18,263 bases of DNA from Martensiomyces pterosporus (GCA_025201845.1 MU604131.1:1-18263), one strand, 5' to 3'. Numbered from the stretch's first letter, positions 6,150 through 16,308 are shown. The notes: a model not told the origin generated them from the sequence alone. Made by a program: numbers and translations.

Positions 6150-8526
6150 CTATGCGGGAGCAGTCCCAAACGGCGCCGCCCGGCTGAACAGCCTCAGCCG
6201 ACCCAGCGGAGGCAGCGGCCTTGGCGACATCGCCGCTGCACCAGCCGGCGGCAGCGGTATCGACCGCCGCGTGGCAATGGCCGGGATGGCTGGCAGCCCA
6301 ACGTCAGGCAGCTCCAATCCACCCGCCACCAGCCCAACAAACATGGCCATGTAGGCGACCCAGTGCGCCGCCTGGGCCAGGAGCAGCCCCACAAAGGCAT
6401 AGTGCGGGGGCACGGCGAAGTTGCTCACAAACAGAACCACAAGATCAAGCGCCTGCAGCGGCAGCACTGAAAAGTATGCCAGGCTGAGCAGCCGCTCCTT
6501 GCGTACAGCGCTCCACAAGAGCGCCATGGCGGTGAGGTGCCGCTTGCAGCCATTGCATTCGCCGCTGACTTGCGACCAGCTGCGCCTGGAGAGGTGGAAT
6601 AGGGCATGCGCAGCCGGCGACTCCCCCACCGCATCCGCGCTCTGGTGCTCGGCGACCTGCACCTGCGGGTGGCTGCCATGTGTGCGGCTCCACCACTCCG
6701 TGAGCGCGGGCTCGTTCCGACTTACCAGCCTCAGGGTCTGCACCGCATGCACACGGCGTGTGTGTGCCAGGCTGGCCCATGCGTACACAACAGCAACCAT
6801 CTGCATGACGCCGACGGCCAGCACGCCGCCACCTCTTGTGGCGCCGTCATACAGCGTGGCGACACCAATGAATATCACCAGCCCCGACACCAGCCTCTTC
6901 TCAGTGCCCACCAGCCGCGCCCTCACGACGCCCCACCCCTTTCCCAGCGCCAGGACGACCAGGAACTGCGCGCCATCCGCCAGCGCATCGACGAGGCTGG
7001 TCGACACCACGATCATCGTGACCTCATACGACCCATTTCCCCACAGATTGTACCTGCTCTGATCCGCCAGGCAGCTCATAAACCTCAGCAAGGGCACAAA
7101 CCCAAGCACGACTCCCAGCACCGGCTTCACGCTGCTTCTGTGCCTTAGCTGCACAATGACCCAGAGCCCCGCAGCGAGCGACCAGAGCGTGTAGCAGACA
7201 GCCGGATATACCTGCTGCACGGGCATCCACCCGGCTGGCAGATTGGTCCACTGGCCGTCGTGCCACCGGTTGGCCATTATGAGGTTGTACTTGAACTGGA
7301 TTGTCGTTGCCGCGCAGTTGGCTATGACTACGGCGTACTCGCCGCCGTGCTTGACCTGCCACTCCCACTCGTACTCGACCAGAAAGACGTCGTTGGGCTT
7401 GGGCTCGCTCCCCAGTAGCGGGCCGTCGGTGGGCGCCGCCGCCAGTGACGAGGAGGGCGTGGCGTGGGGAGTCGCCAGTGCGCGCTTCTGGATCCCAGTG
7501 ACGCGGGTTGGGCGCGGGGCCAGGTCGACGGGGGCAGTGGGGCCGGTGGCCGAGATGAACGAGATCTTGAGCCTGCCGTCATCAGCTGCCACCGACCTGC
7601 TGTTGCTCTTGTCGTCGCTTAGGCTGGCAGCCGACCCATACGCCGAGCTAAACACCTGTCCGTCACTTGTCACTTTGGCTCCAGCAGCCTCCTCCTCCTC
7701 CTTCTTTACGGGCGGCGGACGGCGCAGCGATGTAATTGGCGCGACGAACTCGCTGTCAAGCCAGTTGCTCACATTGGTGCACAGTGCCACGGCTGCCGAG
7801 GCATCGCTTCTGCGCAGCGTGTGGAGGCGCGCGACAAAGTTGTTGACTGCCCGGGATTTGGCAAAGATCAAGTAGACGTGGTCCAGCTCGATCGGGTCCG
7901 TGTCCCGAGTCGGCCTGCTCTCAGTAGCTCCGCCCCCTTGCGGCGACGCGCCAAGAAACATTCCGCCTGGATTCAGCGCGCTGCTGATCATCCGGTGTAG
8001 CAGCGCCGACCCGCTGTTGTTGTTTGGGGCTGCCGCCTTTGCTGCCGGGCTGCCGCCGGTGGCGGTGCCGTCTTTCTCGGAGGAGAAGGCGCCCAGCTGC
8101 AGAGCCACGCGTGCCCGGCCGTCGCCGCGGAAGTCAAATGCTCCGAGTTCGCCGAATGTTACCGATGTCGCATGTCGGTGGTTGGGCAGTGCTGGAGCGG
8201 CGTCCAGCAGCGCTGTCTCTCCTGTATAGTTGAGCGCCCTGCACACCCCTACCAGAGCAAGATGTATCGGCGTGGTGTATGGTAGCTTCATTGGCGTAAC
8301 CTTAAAAGTAGGAGAGCGGCGGGAGCAGAGCGAAGGGAGAAAAGCGCTGCCGCCGCCACTCCCATTCCTGGAGTGCAAAAAGCAAGGCGAGTAAAGCGCC
8401 ATATCGGCTGCATCCCCCTTTCTTTGTTCGATGGTTTCTAGCCAGCTCAGCCACGTTGGCAGTAGCAACAATAGCAAGACAAGAGACAAGAAGCAAGATC
8501 AGGCAGACAAGGCACCGAGCCTTCAT
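6150..8526 (-). CDS. Seven-transmembrane GOST-type protein (GPR180/TMEM145-like), probable two-exon gene
   Basis: A likely secretory-pathway membrane protein with a large lumenal N-terminal region followed by seven membrane segments. The long frame lacks a good ATG and signal peptide at its 5' end. A separate frame at ATG 8526 starts with a textbook signal peptide, Met-Lys-Ala-Arg followed by about 17 hydrophobic residues. Joining exon 8455-8526 to exon 6150-8300 keeps the frame and gives about 740 residues. The lumenal domain begins with L-N-Y-T-G-E and has G-A-F-D-F-R-G-D-G, comparable to the G-x-F-x-F-x-G-D start of GPR180-type proteins. Predicted membrane segments (model numbering) are near 388-408, 415-433, 451-475, 492-509, 515-535, 627-651 and 657-682. 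A loop of about 90 residues lies between the fifth and sixth. The G-K-G-W-G-V-V-R sequence after the third segment resembles the equivalent turn in this superfamily. The tail is Pro- and Arg-rich. The fold is fairly secure, the subfamily and the exon junction less so. Confidence 0.68.
8301..8454 (-). other. Probable intron in the seven-transmembrane gene (154 nt)
   Basis: The acceptor is convincing: a long pyrimidine-rich run ending CTCCTACTTTTAAG, with exon 2 starting GTT ACG. The donor, AAC|GTGGCT at 8454, is poor but is the only GT that keeps phase and cuts right after the signal peptide. The first-exon frame otherwise runs into a stop 2-4 nt before the acceptor junction. An alternative is a start at the ATG near 8291 with a weak signal sequence and no intron. 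Confidence 0.45.
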
Positions 8527-8751
8527 CTCCGACTACGTCATCAGGCCATTCTGCGATTCCATCACGTGTGCGGCAGCTATCCTCCAGCGCCGTAGCGTGC
8601 GCCTATTGGCCAGAGCGCAGACGCATTTATGCGCCCGCTGCTTGCAATCTCAGCAAAGCTGCATCTCTTACCAATTCAGCTCAATTCGCCTTATACATTT
8701 TCCTTTCTTTTCTCCGTTTGCAATTAGAAACCGTGCTGCAGGAACTGGAAG
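8527..8751. promoter_or_regulatory. Divergent promoter between membrane-protein gene and coatomer epsilon
   Basis: The 225-bp gap separates two divergent start codons, so both promoters must lie here or overlap the genes. It contains a palindromic E-box CACGTG at 8563-8568 (context ATCACGTGTG), a reversed CCAAT box at 8605-8609 and a 12-bp palindrome CGCATTTATGCG at 8622-8633. A pyrimidine-rich run (about 8697-8720) precedes the coatomer ATG, typical of fungal leaders. An upstream ATG at 8629 would open a 32-codon frame ending at 8727 if transcripts start far enough upstream. Confidence 0.6.
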
Positions 8752-9666
8752 ATGAGCGAGCAAATAGTCGACGACTTCTACACCGCGCGCAATCTCCTCT
8801 ACATTGGCGCATACCCGCAATGCCTGAGCAATCTGTCCACTCTCACTCGCATCTCTGCTGACGCCTCTGTCGAAAAAGACAGCCTGCAGTACCGCGCGTA
8901 CCTGGGCCAGGGCAACTACGCGCTGATTCTTGACGAAATCCCCGCGACCGCCCAGAGCCCCGTCCTCCTGGCCATCCGCCACTTGACTCTGTTCCGCCAA
9001 GCGCAGCTGAAGGGCGACCAGGCGGCGCAGGAGTCGGCTGTCAGCGCAGTCACGGAGCTCATCGCAGCACCCAGCAATCTGGTCAGCAGCACATTCACGG
9101 CCATTGCGGCGCAGCTGCTGGCGAATGCACAGAAGCACGACGACGCACTGAGGATCCTTGCCATGCACCCAAAGAGCCTCGAGTGCATCGCCGTGACGGT
9201 CACCGTGTATCTGGCCGAGAGCCGCGTGGATCTCGCCCAAAAGCTCGTTGCGCGCGTGAGAACGTGGGCTGAGGACGCGCCCATTGCCCAGCTGGCCGAG
9301 GCGTGGACCGATCTGTACGTGGGCGGGGCAAAGTACAACGAGGCGTACTATATATTCGAGGAGCTGGCGCAGGCAGCGTCCGTGTCGACTGTGAGGCTGC
9401 TCAATGCGCTGGCAGTCACGAAGATGCACCTGGCGCAGTACCCAGAGGCCGAGGGGTTGCTGCAGGAGGCGCTGGAGAAGGATGCCAATGACTCAGACAC
9501 CCTGGCTAACCTCATCGTGTGCGCCAACCTGACAGGAAAGGGGCTGGATGTGAAGAGCAGGTACCTGAGCCAGCTGACGCATGCGGCGCCAAACCACCAA
9601 TTTGTCAGGGACCTGGAGGCGAAGGAAGCAGAGTTTGACGCGATTTCAGCCAAGCTCAGCAGATGA
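8752..9666 (+). CDS. SEC28: Coatomer subunit epsilon (epsilon-COP)
   Basis: Epsilon-COP is the alpha-COP-binding, stabilising subunit of the COPI coat that drives Golgi-to-ER retrieval. The protein is 304 residues, almost exactly the length of animal epsilon-COP (308) and similar to yeast Sec28. It begins with D-D-F-Y-T-A-R-N-L-L-Y-I-G-A-Y-P-Q-C-L, matching the family's opening helix, and is built from helix-turn-helix TPR-like repeats throughout. The family signature near 190-235 includes W-x-D-L-Y-V-G-G-x-K-Y-x-E-A-Y-Y-I-F-E-E-L and L-N-A-L-A-V. The C-terminal part has N-L-I-V-C-A-N-L-T-G-K. No signal peptide or membrane segment is present, as expected for a cytosolic coat protein. The start is the first ATG after an in-frame stop, and no intron is needed. 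It converges with GCN2 across 166 bp. The yeast name SEC28 (COPE in animals) is used by homology. Confidence 0.95.
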   Translation: MSEQIVDDFYTARNLLYIGAYPQCLSNLSTLTRISADASVEKDSLQYRAYLGQGNYALILDEIPATAQSPVLLAIRHLTLFRQAQLKGDQAAQESAVSAVTELIAAPSNLVSSTFTAIAAQLLANAQKHDDALRILAMHPKSLECIAVTVTVYLAESRVDLAQKLVARVRTWAEDAPIAQLAEAWTDLYVGGAKYNEAYYIFEELAQAASVSTVRLLNALAVTKMHLAQYPEAEGLLQEALEKDANDSDTLANLIVCANLTGKGLDVKSRYLSQLTHAAPNHQFVRDLEAKEAEFDAISAKLSR

Positions 9667-9832
9667 TGGCGTGCTTTGTGTCGGTAGAGCTTTGTCGGTT
9701 TGGTTTTTCAACTTTTGGCATTAAACCCCCGGTATCTCGTAGACGATACCCGCGGATCAGTGTGCGCGCTGGCCAGCGGGTAGATTTATGCATGGCATTA
9801 GTAGGGTACAGTGACATGAAAAGAAAAGCGCG
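9667..9832. terminator. Convergent 3' region between coatomer epsilon and GCN2
   Basis: A 166-bp gap shared by the 3' ends of two converging genes. On the plus strand ATTAAA at 9720-9725, 54 nt past the coatomer stop, is a plausible poly(A) signal. It is followed by a small stem GGTATC...GATACC (9731-9750). On the minus strand, CATAAA near 9783-9788 could serve GCN2. The transcripts probably overlap at their 3' ends. Confidence 0.4.
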
Positions 9833-12800
9833 CTACAGCTTGTAGTTGATTGCGGTGTCGCTCTTCACGCTGTACAGCCACACATACGAGCACCCCTCGC
9901 GCTTGTACCGCTCCATGTACGACCTCAGCTCGACAATATACGACCTCTGGTGCGCCGAGCACAGCTCCATGATCCGCTTGTACCCCGCATCCGTGAGAAT
10001 GCTCGGCTCGCCCATCAGCCTCCTCAGGAGCTCCTCGCCAAGGTCAAATACCAGGACCGGCGCATTCCTTGCCACCTCGGCCAGTATCTTGTTCACATTC
10101 ACCGTGGCCCTCTCCGTCAGCATTAGCCTCTGCTTGTGCTTGGCGCGGCTCAGGTTCTTCGCCGTCTGGTGCGGGTTAACCACAACCAGCTCGAGGCGCC
10201 CCGGGCTCGACGCCATCATCGCCACACTCGATCCACCACCGCCCGAGCCGCCCACGCCGCTGGCACTAGGCGGCTGGCCGTCGCGCTGTGATTGCAACAG
10301 CTGCTGCGGCGCAGAGCCCGATGCGCCTGGCGGCCCGGAGTACGTGTGGTGGCGGTACGGCGCACCCGCTGAGTCGCTCATGTACGGGTCGTTGCTCCCG
10401 GCGAAGCCAGATCCCCTCGATGCCACGGCGGCTCCACGCGATTTCCCGCCCCTGCTCTCATGCGTCTGCAAGTCCAGCCTGAACTGCTCGCAGATGTCGG
10501 CATGCAGCCACTCGCACAGGCTCTCCCTGGGCACTTCGCATTCGACCCTCCGGAGGATGTTTTTGACCTTGTACACGTACTTGACGTTGGGCGACTGCGC
10601 ACCCTCGGCCACCCCGCCTCCGTTGCGCTTGCGGCCGCCTGCCTTGCGTTTGAGCGTGACGATCCAGTTCATTCCTTGCTCCCGGCAGACCTCCACCAGC
10701 CGCTCCATGGTCATCTCGGGGTCGTCGTTGAACAAAAAATCGGTGCGCAGGTCGTTGGCCCACAGGTCGCGCGCCAGCGCAATTCGCTCCTTCAGCAGGG
10801 GCCGGTTGCCGAACGACGCGACGACGACATCGCACCTCTTCCGCGTCCACAGACCAAACGTTGGGTTCGAGGACGACTCGGCCGCTTGCAGCACCTGCTG
10901 CTGATAGCGGGCCATCTCGCGGATGACCAGATCAAGAGCTATCTGCACACCGATGCAGACGACGTCGCGGGCTGTGCCCAGCACTGCGCTGCCGCTTGAG
11001 AGGTTGGTGCCGATGGCTACGTTTGTCGAGTGCGAGAGGCCGTCCAGGCCGCCGTCGCGGCCCTTGGCGTACATCCGCTGCCACACGTCCGTCGAGTGGA
11101 TTGAGCCCGTGCGGTGCGCAAAGGACATGGATGAGAGCTCGTCCGCAACCACGCCAGCGCCCTCCGGCTGCCTCGCGCCGCCATTCTGGGCCCTCGCCGC
11201 ATCCGCATCACTCACCGCCGACGCAGCATGCTCGCTGTCCACCCTGCCATGGCGCGCTGCGTCGTACGCATTCGAGCCACCGCCGTCCGTCTCGCGCTTG
11301 CCATTGTCCAGGGCGTAGTTGCCAGCCAGGTGCCTGAATCTCCTCAGCAGCCCGTCATACCGCCCGCCCACGGCCAGCACCTGCGGGGGCTTGGTCTTCG
11401 ACGGCGCTCGATCCGTCATGATCTGGAAGCAATACCCGCCCTCATAGTACGCGTAGTGGTGGTTGAACAGGGGCGCATAGACAAACGGCACGGCAACGCC
11501 GAAATGCCTCACAGTCGCCTCGACGTACCTCAGCTCGTTGAACGCTAGTATGGCGTTTCTCACGTACTGCGCGCCTCTGACTGCGTACACCGTCCCGCTC
11601 ATCCCGCACTCGCTGCCGACTCTGGCCAGCACCTCCCTCTGGACTGTGTTCAAGTCGCCCTTGACCTCCATGAACGCCTGGAGGCGGTCGAGGGACTGCG
11701 GGTGGAGCTTGATGCCGGTGGAGAGACTCATCATCTGGATGCGCTGGCGGATCGAGAGCGGCTTCTCCTTGTATATTGTGCCAATGAAGTAGCAGATGTT
11801 GCGGATGAACTGCGTCCTCCTCTCCCTGTCCTCCGGCCGCTCGTCCTCGGCGGTCAATGCAGACTGCTTGCGCTCCGCAGAAGCGGAGGCGGTCCACGAG
11901 GGGTGCAGGATGCCGCAGTAGGCGAGAATGGCGTCCAGAATGTCCATGTGGTTGAGCATCAGCACCGTGGGCGTTGTGCGGAAGGCCGGCAGCTCGCGGA
12001 ACACCTCGCAGGCCACCGAGATGACCTCTGCGGCGGCCACCGCGTGCGCGCTCCTGTTCGTCACCGCATCGAACGACACCGCACTGCCCGTGAGTGGCTG
12101 CCCGCCCATCGGGTTGGCGACGAAGAACCTGTCGAAGCAGTACCGCTTGATCTCGGTCATCTTCGTCCTGGCAACGTACCGCGCAAAGGGCACGGTCTGG
12201 TCGTAGGGCAGCTGCACAACGTTGCCCTTGGGGTCCAGGTAAAGCGCGGGCTTCTGGTACATGTCCAGCAGCTCCGTCTTGGGCGTCAGCGCCGGAGTCG
12301 ACAGCTCCACAGCAGCGTGCGATCGAAACACCTTTGTCATCAGCTCGCGGATCCTGTCAAGGAACACGGCGTTGAGCTGCTCGGCCTGTATGTCGTTCGA
12401 CCTGTAGTCGAATGTGGCATCAATGTGCTTGTCGGTGGAGTGCGCAAACAGCGAGCCCATCAAATTGGCGAAGTAAGGCTGCGAGGGGTTGGCGATGGTC
12501 CTGATGGTTTCCCGGATGTACTCGTCCTCCATCTTGGGCGGCAGCAGGTCGCTCTCGAGCAGCTCCGAGCTCGAGGGCCTCAGCCGGGGATTGTGGTTCA
12601 GCAGCCGTTTGATGATCTGGTACTGCAGCTGCATTTTTTCTACGGGGAAGTCCTGCGGAAAGACAATTTCCGGCTTCCTCAGGTTGTGCAGCACAGTGGC
12701 TCTCTCCATGCCCGTGTTGAGTGGATAGCACATCTCGAAGAAGATGATGCCCAGCGAGTACATGTCCACCTTCTGGTTGTACCTGGTAGCGCCGCTGCCC

Positions 12801-15800
12801 TTCGTCGTCACCTCAGGCGCCACGTAAGTGGACGTGCCGATGTCGGCGGTCATCGTCTCCTCGATGCTCTTGTCGAGGCTCATGTGGCGCGACACCGCGT
12901 CGATGGGCGCAAAGTTGGACGTGGCCAGGCCAAAGTCGCCGATTTTGACGTCGGCGGCGCCGTCGAGGAAGGCGTTGACGGGCTTGAGGTCGCGGTGGAT
13001 TACGCCGCTGTGGTGGATGTGGTTCAGGCCCTCGAGGATCTGGGCAAAGAGGCGCCAGCACTCCTTCTCGTCCACACCCTCCTTTATTAGGTCGTTCAGA
13101 GTCTTGTTCTCGCAGTACTCCATTTGGATATACAGGATCTTGTCCTGCCGCGGGCCGTGCAGCTTGGGCTTGCGCCGAGGACCCCCCTGTGGTTTACCGC
13201 GCCTTCTTGGGTCGGTCACCAACAGGTTGCTCAGCTGCGAGCTGCTGTCGCTGCCGCTCCACGACCCGTCTTCCTCGTCGGCATCCTTGCCCTTGTGTTC
13301 GTCGCCTTCGTCGTCTTCGTCGTAGTAATCGGACGTGAACTCGCTTTCGCCCGCAGTTGTGTTGGGCTGAGAGTTGGCGAATTCGATCGTGAACTCGCGC
13401 ACGGGCATCTCGCGCTTCGGCCTGTTCCGCTCTCTTTTGGCATTCTCGGCTGACCCCATGGTTCCAAAGCGGATGGCCGAAAAAACGTTGCCAGGACGAC
13501 CGGGCTTCGCGTGCGCCAGCATGTCGTTCTCCACCCTTGGGTTGAGCGACTCCAGCACGCCGCTGCTCTCCGCGCCGCCAGCACTAGCACTTCCGCCGTG
13601 GATGCAGCTCTTATCTTCGCTGCTGCCGCTGCTGCTGTCGTGGACTCCCTGGCCACTGAGGCTGATGTCAAGCAGCCCGCTCTCCTCCTCTTCGCTGTCG
13701 CTGCCGCTGTCTCGTTTGCCGCACACCTCAGCCGAATCGCCGTTGCTGCCCTCCTCCGAGGACCCGCTTTCGCTTTCAGTGCCATCTTCGTCGGTGGTCC
13801 ACGACGAGTGCGACGACGTAATGTCAAACGAGCTCACCCCCGTGGATGCCTGGCTCTCCTCTTCGGGTATTCCGGCCATTCCTCCTGAATCCAGCAGATC
13901 CTCGACCCAGGTGGTGTAGTACCTCACGACGTTCTGGTGGTGCAGGCGCGAGAGGGTGGTGATTTCGCGGAAGATCTTCTTGTTGCCCTCGGTGTCCCGT
14001 GCATCCAGCTTGATTTTCTTGATTGCGTAATACCGGCCATCGATCCGGTTGCGTGCCTTGACGACAGAGCCGAACCCGCCCTTGCCCAGGAACTCGATCT
14101 CCTCGAAATCGGTGCGGTAGCGCGAGGCTGAGGGCCGAACGAAGTGCTCGAACCCAGCCACTCCTTGTGACGGACCCGCATCGCGCTGCCTAGCGAGCGC
14201 CGGCCCTGTGCCAGCAACTCTAGCTGTCGCTTTGGCTGCCGGGTTGGTGGGCTGCGTCGGGCGGCCGGGCGGTGGTCTTTCGTGAGCAACCCTGCTGTCA
14301 CCGTTGGAAGGGTCAGCGTCGATGTTCTTTTGCGCCACGGAGAAGAACGGCTTTGATGCCACTGGGTCGCCACCGCTCACAGAGCTGTCCATGTGGTCGG
14401 CCGAGTCAGCCATCCTCGCCGATCTCTGCAGCTCAAAGGTCAGCCCCCTCGACGCGCTGTTCAGCGCCTGCTTGTGCACCGACGGCTCCGACCCGCTCAG
14501 CCCCTGGTTGAAGAACGAGTCATTCAGCACCTCCATGGCTGTCGGTCTCTGGCGGTGGTCCACCGTCAGCATCATCGCCAGCACCCTATAGAGCCCCTGT
14601 GGCACCGATTCTCTATTGCTCTCAAGCACCGCCGGCTCGCCGCCAATTGCCACGTTTCTCATGCAGTCCAGCCCCAAAACCATCTGCAGGGCAACGACGC
14701 CTGTGCACCATATGTCGTTTTTCCTGCCCATCATGTCTGGCCGCTCCACCACCTCGGGCGCCACCCGAATGTCGTTGCCCACCGAATCGGCAATGTCCGG
14801 CGACAGCGGCGTCAGTCGGTGCAGCTCGATGAGCTCCTCGCGGTAGCTGGTGTTGAACAGCTTGGCCACAAACTTTCCGCGCCCCTCCTTGGTCAGCAGG
14901 ATGTTTCCGGGCGTGATGCTCCGGTGGATGAACCCGGCCGTGTGGAGCCCCACCAGGGAAAGGAGGACGTGGCGCAGGTACGTGCGTGTCTGGGCGATCG
15001 CGATGGACCCGCACGACTCCAGGACGTCTTCCAGGGTGGATCCGTCGTGCGTCGACAAAGTGTCGCTGAGCACCCACAGCCGCAGCCCGGGGTTCTGGCT
15101 CTGCTCCTCGAGCGTTTCCAGGTGGCACCCGTAGATGGTCACCAAGTTCTGGTGCCGGATCTGCGCCAAATCCATGATGCGCGTCTTGACCTTCGCCAGC
15201 TGCTTCAGCCCCTGATCCGTCGAATAGTGCAGCGACGTGACAAGAAAGCACTGGACCGTAAAGCGGTCCGACAGATGGATGCTGGCGCCGGCCAGGTCCG
15301 TCGGATATGCATCGTACACCGTGCACAGGCTATCCACAACGGTCGACTCCTCCAGCGCCACTGTCGAGAACCGGCCGTTGCGGGGCATGCTTGGGTCGAG
15401 GAAAATCGGGTTTGCAAACTTCAGCAGCTGAATGCCCTCGGCCCACCGTCCAGCAACACTGTGCACGGCATCAGCGATATCGCTGAGATGCTTCTCTCTT
15501 TGCCGGTCGTCCAGCGCCTGCTTCTGCTTCCTCTCCAGCTCCTCTCTGATCCGCCGCTCCAGCACCTCCTGCTCCTCGGCCATCGCCTCCATCTGCCTCC
15601 TCCTGTACACCTCCTCTCTTTCCAGGTCCGCCCTTCTACCTGCTCTTTCCCGCTCGACCATCTGCTCGTGGAAGGACGGCCGTGCCGCCTGCGCCGCCGA
15701 GTTGTTCGCTGTGATGAAGTCGCTCAGCGAAATTGCCAGCTCGTAGACCATCTCGCTGCCGATGAGAAATGCTAGCTGCCGCTTGGCCATCGCGAGGGCG

Positions 15801-16171
15801 CTGTGTATCTGCGCATCGCTTAGGCCGACACCCTCTTCCAGCGAAATCTGGGGTGCGGTGCGTGGATAGGTTTTGGTGAGCCGGACGTGCAGGCCCACAG
15901 AGACCTTGTCCTTCAGATTGTCGTCGGTGGGCCGGATGGTGACGATGAACTCGGGAACGTCCTGCTTCACCTTCCAGGCGGTTTTGGTCTCGACGTCCTT
16001 GAAGTCATCCTACATTTTCAAAAAGGCAGTCGCGAGGGGCTTAGTGTGCTGGAGCTCTGCCGTAGCCACCTTGTTTGCTTGCTTGCTGCTTGGTCAATTC
16101 GCACGTACCATGAATATGGCTCTTAGCGCAGCGAGCTCGTTTTGCTGTATTTCCTTCGTTGCTTCATCCAT
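9833..16171 (-). CDS. GCN2: eIF2-alpha kinase GCN2, two exons
   Basis: The general amino-acid-control kinase binds uncharged tRNA during starvation and phosphorylates eIF2-alpha at Ser51, lowering global translation. Exon 1 (16109-16171) encodes 21 residues and exon 2 (9833-16009) the rest, 2079 residues in total against 1659 in yeast. Domains in order: RWD (about 1-130), which binds Gcn1; a charged coiled region (about 135-195); a pseudokinase (about 230-530) where H-R-S replaces H-R-D and no D-F-G is present; and the active kinase (about 655-1180). The kinase has glycine loop G-K-G-G-F-G near 663, lysine K685, H-R-D-L-K-P-V-N with D1028, D-F-G at D1046, and activation-loop threonines about 1075 and 1080, equivalent to yeast T882/T887. 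A histidyl-tRNA-synthetase-like domain follows (about 1215-1835, G-G-R-Y-D at 1569-1573), then a C-terminal ribosome-binding/dimerisation domain (about 1955-2079). An acidic Ser-rich insert of about 245 residues splits the kinase N-lobe. All catalytic residues needed are present. Confidence 0.97.
16010..16108 (-). other. GCN2 intron 1 (99 nt, phase 0)
   Basis: The donor is ATG|GTACGT and the acceptor TGAAAATGTAG|GAT. Splicing joins I-F-M to D-D-F-K-D-V, restoring the conserved RWD start seen in yeast Gcn2 (I-Y-M-D-D-F). Without splicing, the frame stops at TGA four codons into the intron. A CACTAAG near the 3' end is a possible branch site, though not the usual CTAAC. The junction is well supported by homology. 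Confidence 0.93.
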
Positions 16172-16227
16172 TTCGCATGCATTTAAAGCCTTAGCAAAAC
16201 TGTATCCCCCGAATGCGCCTTGACCAT
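16123..16227 (-). promoter_or_regulatory. Cluster of upstream ATGs abutting the GCN2 start
   Basis: Three upstream ATGs precede the GCN2 ATG (16171). One at 16227 opens 14 codons, ending TAA at 16183-16185, and is immediately followed by a second ATG at 16182. That opens 19 codons overlapping exon 1 out of frame and stopping at 16123-16125. A third at 16178 opens 4 codons stopping at 16164-16166, overlapping the true start. The two nearest lie within 11 nt of the main ATG and cover the two other frames. Both have T at -3, a weak context. The main ATG has G at -3 and G at +4. Confidence 0.6.
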
Positions 16228-16232
16228 ATGAA

Positions 16233-16240
16233 TATAAATA
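16233..16240. promoter_or_regulatory. TATA-like element upstream of GCN2
   Basis: The plus strand reads TATAAATA, and the minus strand, in GCN2's direction, reads TATTTATA. It lies 62-69 nt before the GCN2 ATG, a usual place for a fungal core promoter. Orientation by sequence alone favours the plus strand, but no plus-strand gene follows for over 1.9 kb. Confidence 0.45.
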
Positions 16241-16301
16241 GAGGGCGTTGTAAGAAGCGAGATAAAAAGGTGTCTGACGAGCCCAACGTAATTGCGCTGA
16301 A

Positions 16302-16308
16302 TGAGTCA
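16302..16308. promoter_or_regulatory. Gcn4/AP-1 bZIP site upstream of GCN2
   Basis: TGAGTCA (TGACTCA on the other strand) is the exact core bound by Gcn4/CPC1-type bZIP activators. It lies 131-137 nt before the GCN2 ATG and about 60 bp upstream of the TATA-like element. Two other copies in the window (9489-9495 and 17247-17253) are inside coding sequence, and about two are expected by chance, so position is the main argument. Confidence 0.4.

Noticed and set aside
8534..8540. TACGTCA half-CRE near the membrane-protein gene
   Set aside because: It lies only 8-14 nt before the predicted start codon, so it is probably in the leader rather than a promoter element, and it is imperfect.
11702..13090. 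462-codon open frame on the plus strand
   Set aside because: Also antisense to the GCN2 kinase and HisRS-like region, starting at a non-ATG codon and without motifs. It is a shadow of sense codon usage.
14393..15775. 460-codon open frame on the plus strand
   Set aside because: It lies antisense to GCN2, has composition expected from the complement of GC-rich coding sequence, and shows no recognisable domain. The sense frame is unequivocally GCN2.
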